Source: JBHHXR01 sp046757205 (GTDB lineage: Bacteria > Pseudomonadota > Alphaproteobacteria > Rhodobacterales > Rhodobacteraceae). Taken from it: a DNA stretch of 7,800 nucleotides. The notes under the pieces are model-generated. The model ran no database searches, was not told where the DNA came from, and saw only the letters and a list, made by a program, of their open reading frames with translations. The DNA is taken from assembly GCA_046757205.1 (NCBI GenBank), contig JBHHXR010000176.1:1-7800 (forward strand), in the 5' to 3' direction. Shown here piece by piece: positions 6,305-7,800 of this stretch (its first letter is position 1; each line of letters begins with the position of its first letter). The translations under genes and the position numbers were made by a program.

Positions 6305-7045
6305 ATGGGCGGGTTGCTGCGGCTCGATCAGGCGCTGGTGGCGCGCGGGCTTGTCGAAACCCGCAGCCGCGCGCAGGCGCTGATTTCCGCCGGCGTGGTC
6401 CTCGTGAACGGCCAGCCGGCGGCAAAGGCCTCGACGAGGGTGGACGGCGGTGCGGTGCTCGGGCTCGCCGCCGACCCGATGCCATGGGTCTCGCGGGCGG
6501 CGGCGAAGCTCCTGCATGCGCTCGAAACCTTCGATCTCGACCCCGCCGGCGCCACGGCGCTCGACCTCGGCTCTTCCACCGGCGGTTTCACCGAGGTTCT
6601 GCTGGCGCGCGGCGCGGCGAAGGTCTTTGCCCTCGATGTCGGCCATGGCCAGTTGCACCCGAAACTCGCCGCCGATCCGCGGGTGGTGGCGATGGAAGGC
6701 GTCAACGCGCGCGACATCGACCCGGCGATGTTCCCGCCGCTCGACTGGATCACCGCCGATCTGTCTTTCATCTCGCTGGAAAAGGCGCTTCCGGCGGCGC
6801 TGGCCTGCGCGGCGCGTCCGGCCCGGATCGTCGCGCTTGTCAAACCGCAATTCGAGGCCGGCCCGGAGGCCGTCGGCAAGGGCGGCATCGTCCGCGATCC
6901 GGCGGCGCGGCAGGCCGCCTGCGCCCGCATTTCCGGTTTCTTCGCGCGGCACGGCTGGCATCCTTACGAGCCGGTCGAAAGCCCGGTCACCGGGGCCGAT
7001 GGCAACCGGGAGTTCCTGATCACCGCCACCCGCCGCCCGGCTTGA
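6305..7045 (+). CDS. tlyA: TlyA family rRNA 2'-O-methyltransferase (historically 'hemolysin A')
   Basis: TlyA proteins methylate ribose 2'-OH groups of rRNA in the cytoplasm using S-adenosylmethionine. In mycobacteria the targets are 16S C1409 and 23S C1920, and loss gives capreomycin resistance. The 246-residue product has an N-terminal S4 RNA-binding domain (about 4-60: LRLDQALVARGL, RAQALISAGVVLVNG) and an FtsJ-like fold with SAM motif DLGSSTGGF (87-95). The expected catalytic tetrad is visible: Lys68 in SRAAAKL, Asp152 in ADLSFISL, Lys180 in LVKPQFE and Glu236 in NREFL. The ATG directly abuts the TAG of the upstream exporter gene, so translation is probably coupled and the gene lies in the same operon. 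The old name 'hemolysin' next to exporters should not be read as toxin export, because the protein has no signal sequence and is a complete methyltransferase. Which bases it methylates here is inferred from the family only. Confidence 0.95.
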   Translation: MGGLLRLDQALVARGLVETRSRAQALISAGVVLVNGQPAAKASTRVDGGAVLGLAADPMPWVSRAAAKLLHALETFDLDPAGATALDLGSSTGGFTEVLLARGAAKVFALDVGHGQLHPKLAADPRVVAMEGVNARDIDPAMFPPLDWITADLSFISLEKALPAALACAARPARIVALVKPQFEAGPEAVGKGGIVRDPAARQAACARISGFFARHGWHPYEPVESPVTGADGNREFLITATRRPA

Positions 7046-7076
7046 GCCGGCGCCCCGGTTCCGCTAGGCTTGCCGG

Positions 7077-7800
7077 ATGGAACCCTCGAAGCGGTTTTCG
7101 TTTGCCGCCGAGCGCGGGATGATCGGAACATCGTGCAAGAGCCGAGGCCTCGCCAGGAGGCCCCCGCGCGGGGCCGGGGCCGGCGGTGTCTGCCGTCGGG
7201 GAAGATTTGCGACGGCGGCGCTGCTGGCCGCCGCGGCGCTCGGCTTCGCGGCCCCGGCGCCGGCGTGCGACCTGTCGCTGGTGCTGGCGGTTGACGCCTC
7301 TGCAAGCGTCGACGAGGACGAATATGCACTCCAGACACTGGGCCTCGCCAACGCCCTGCGCTCGCCCGACGTCATGTCGGCGATCCTGGCGAGCGGCGGC
7401 GTCCATATCAGCATTTTCGAGTGGAGCGGCCGCTGGCAGCAAGTCATGATCGTGGAGTGGAAGGAGTTGGACACGCCGGTTGCGATCCTTGCCACCGCCG
7501 CCAGGATCGGCGCCAACCCGCGGCAATATACCGAATTCCCGACCTCGATGGGCGCGGCACTGGGCTTTGCGCAGCGGATCATGGAACGCGCCCCCGCCCG
7601 CTGCGTCCGCAAGGTGATTGATGTCTCAGGCGACGGTGTCCACAACGAGGGTTACGGGCCCAGATACGCCTACAAGTACTACGATTTCAGCAACATCACG
7701 GTGAACGGCCTGGTCATCCGCGGCGCCACGCCGGACCCGTTGCCCTTCTACTATCAGGAAGTGCTGCACGGCCCCGATGCCTTCGTCGAGGAAGCCGCCG
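7077..7800 (+). CDS. DUF1194 secreted von Willebrand A-like protein (3'-truncated)
   Basis: The frame runs from the ATG at 7077 to the window edge, giving 241 residues with no stop. After a hydrophobic segment (FATAALLAAAALGFAA, about 43-58) and a likely signal peptidase site at APA (61-63), the mature part begins CDLSLVLAVDASASVDEDEY. DASAS (73-77) matches the metal-ion-dependent adhesion motif DxSxS. Further DUF1194 landmarks are FEWSGRW (114-120), FPTSMGAALGFA (154-165), RKVIDVSGDGVHNEG (178-192) and ITVNGLVIRG (207-216). Cys64 and Cys176 could form a disulfide outside the cytoplasm. The role of DUF1194 is unknown; a periplasmic or secreted metal-dependent binding protein is likely. The N-terminus is odd: about 42 mostly polar and Arg-rich residues precede the hydrophobic core, including RRGRF, which loosely resembles a Tat motif. 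An ATG at 7119 is an alternative start. The gene follows tlyA by 31 bases and is probably cotranscribed. Confidence 0.88.
   Translation, partial: MEPSKRFSFAAERGMIGTSCKSRGLARRPPRGAGAGGVCRRGRFATAALLAAAALGFAAPAPACDLSLVLAVDASASVDEDEYALQTLGLANALRSPDVMSAILASGGVHISIFEWSGRWQQVMIVEWKELDTPVAILATAARIGANPRQYTEFPTSMGAALGFAQRIMERAPARCVRKVIDVSGDGVHNEGYGPRYAYKYYDFSNITVNGLVIRGATPDPLPFYYQEVLHGPDAFVEEAA
7155..7160 (+). promoter_or_regulatory. Orphan perfect Shine-Dalgarno sequence inside the DUF1194 leader
   Basis: AGGAGG is followed by pure GC-rich sequence with no ATG, GTG or TTG at a workable distance; the next GTG (7186) is 25 bases away and in another frame. In the reading frame it gives two consecutive rare AGG arginine codons. 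It may be chance, or a trace of a former start nearer the signal peptide. Confidence 0.3.

Noticed and set aside
6068..6961. 297-residue frame antisense to tlyA and the end of the second ABC gene
   Set aside because: It crosses two confirmed genes on the other strand and has shadow composition.
2634..7045. Type I (haemolysin) secretion system, from ABC exporters next to a 'hemolysin' gene
   Set aside because: No HlyD-like or TolC-like gene is present, the ABC proteins lack an N-terminal peptidase domain, and TlyA is a cytoplasmic rRNA methyltransferase.

Overview
The window is high-GC, densely packed bacterial DNA with short or negative gaps between genes. The protein families point to an alphaproteobacterium, probably Hyphomicrobiales or Rhodobacterales. 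The clues are the short-tailed HemF ending in PPVAKWP, the exporter pair of the ENLVDPF/RQSGGF type, TlyA with an SRAAAKL motif, and a DUF1194 protein. The assignment rests on recalled family features, not on a search.

Layout: (1) Positions 1-1218 (+) are the 3' part of a conserved hypothetical protein with an EF-hand-like loop; its base composition is locally much lower in GC than the rest. (2) Positions 1226-2119 (-) are hemF, the oxygen-dependent coproporphyrinogen III oxidase. It converges on gene 1 with only 7 bases between the stop codons. (3) Positions 2120-2367 are a divergent intergenic region with a possible hemF promoter, an inverted repeat and a possible 10-codon leader ORF. (4) Positions 2368-7800 (+) look like one transcription unit. 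It holds a possible 82-residue small protein, two tandem full-length ABC half-exporters (612 and 611 residues) joined by an ATGA overlap, tlyA starting on the base after the previous stop codon, and after 31 bases a secreted von Willebrand A-like DUF1194 protein that runs off the right edge.

How the genes work together: the ABC pair most likely forms an inner-membrane heterodimeric exporter with two intact ATP sites; its substrate cannot be read from sequence. TlyA is a ribosomal RNA 2'-O-methyltransferase and probably shares only the transcript. HemF serves haem synthesis and is transcribed away from the operon. No CRISPR array, transposon, tRNA or rRNA was seen. I found no clear new defence or mobile system. 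The most unusual points are the paralogous exporter pair with both sites intact, the EF-hand-like unknown protein, the structured divergent intergenic region, and the odd basic N-terminus of the DUF1194 gene.
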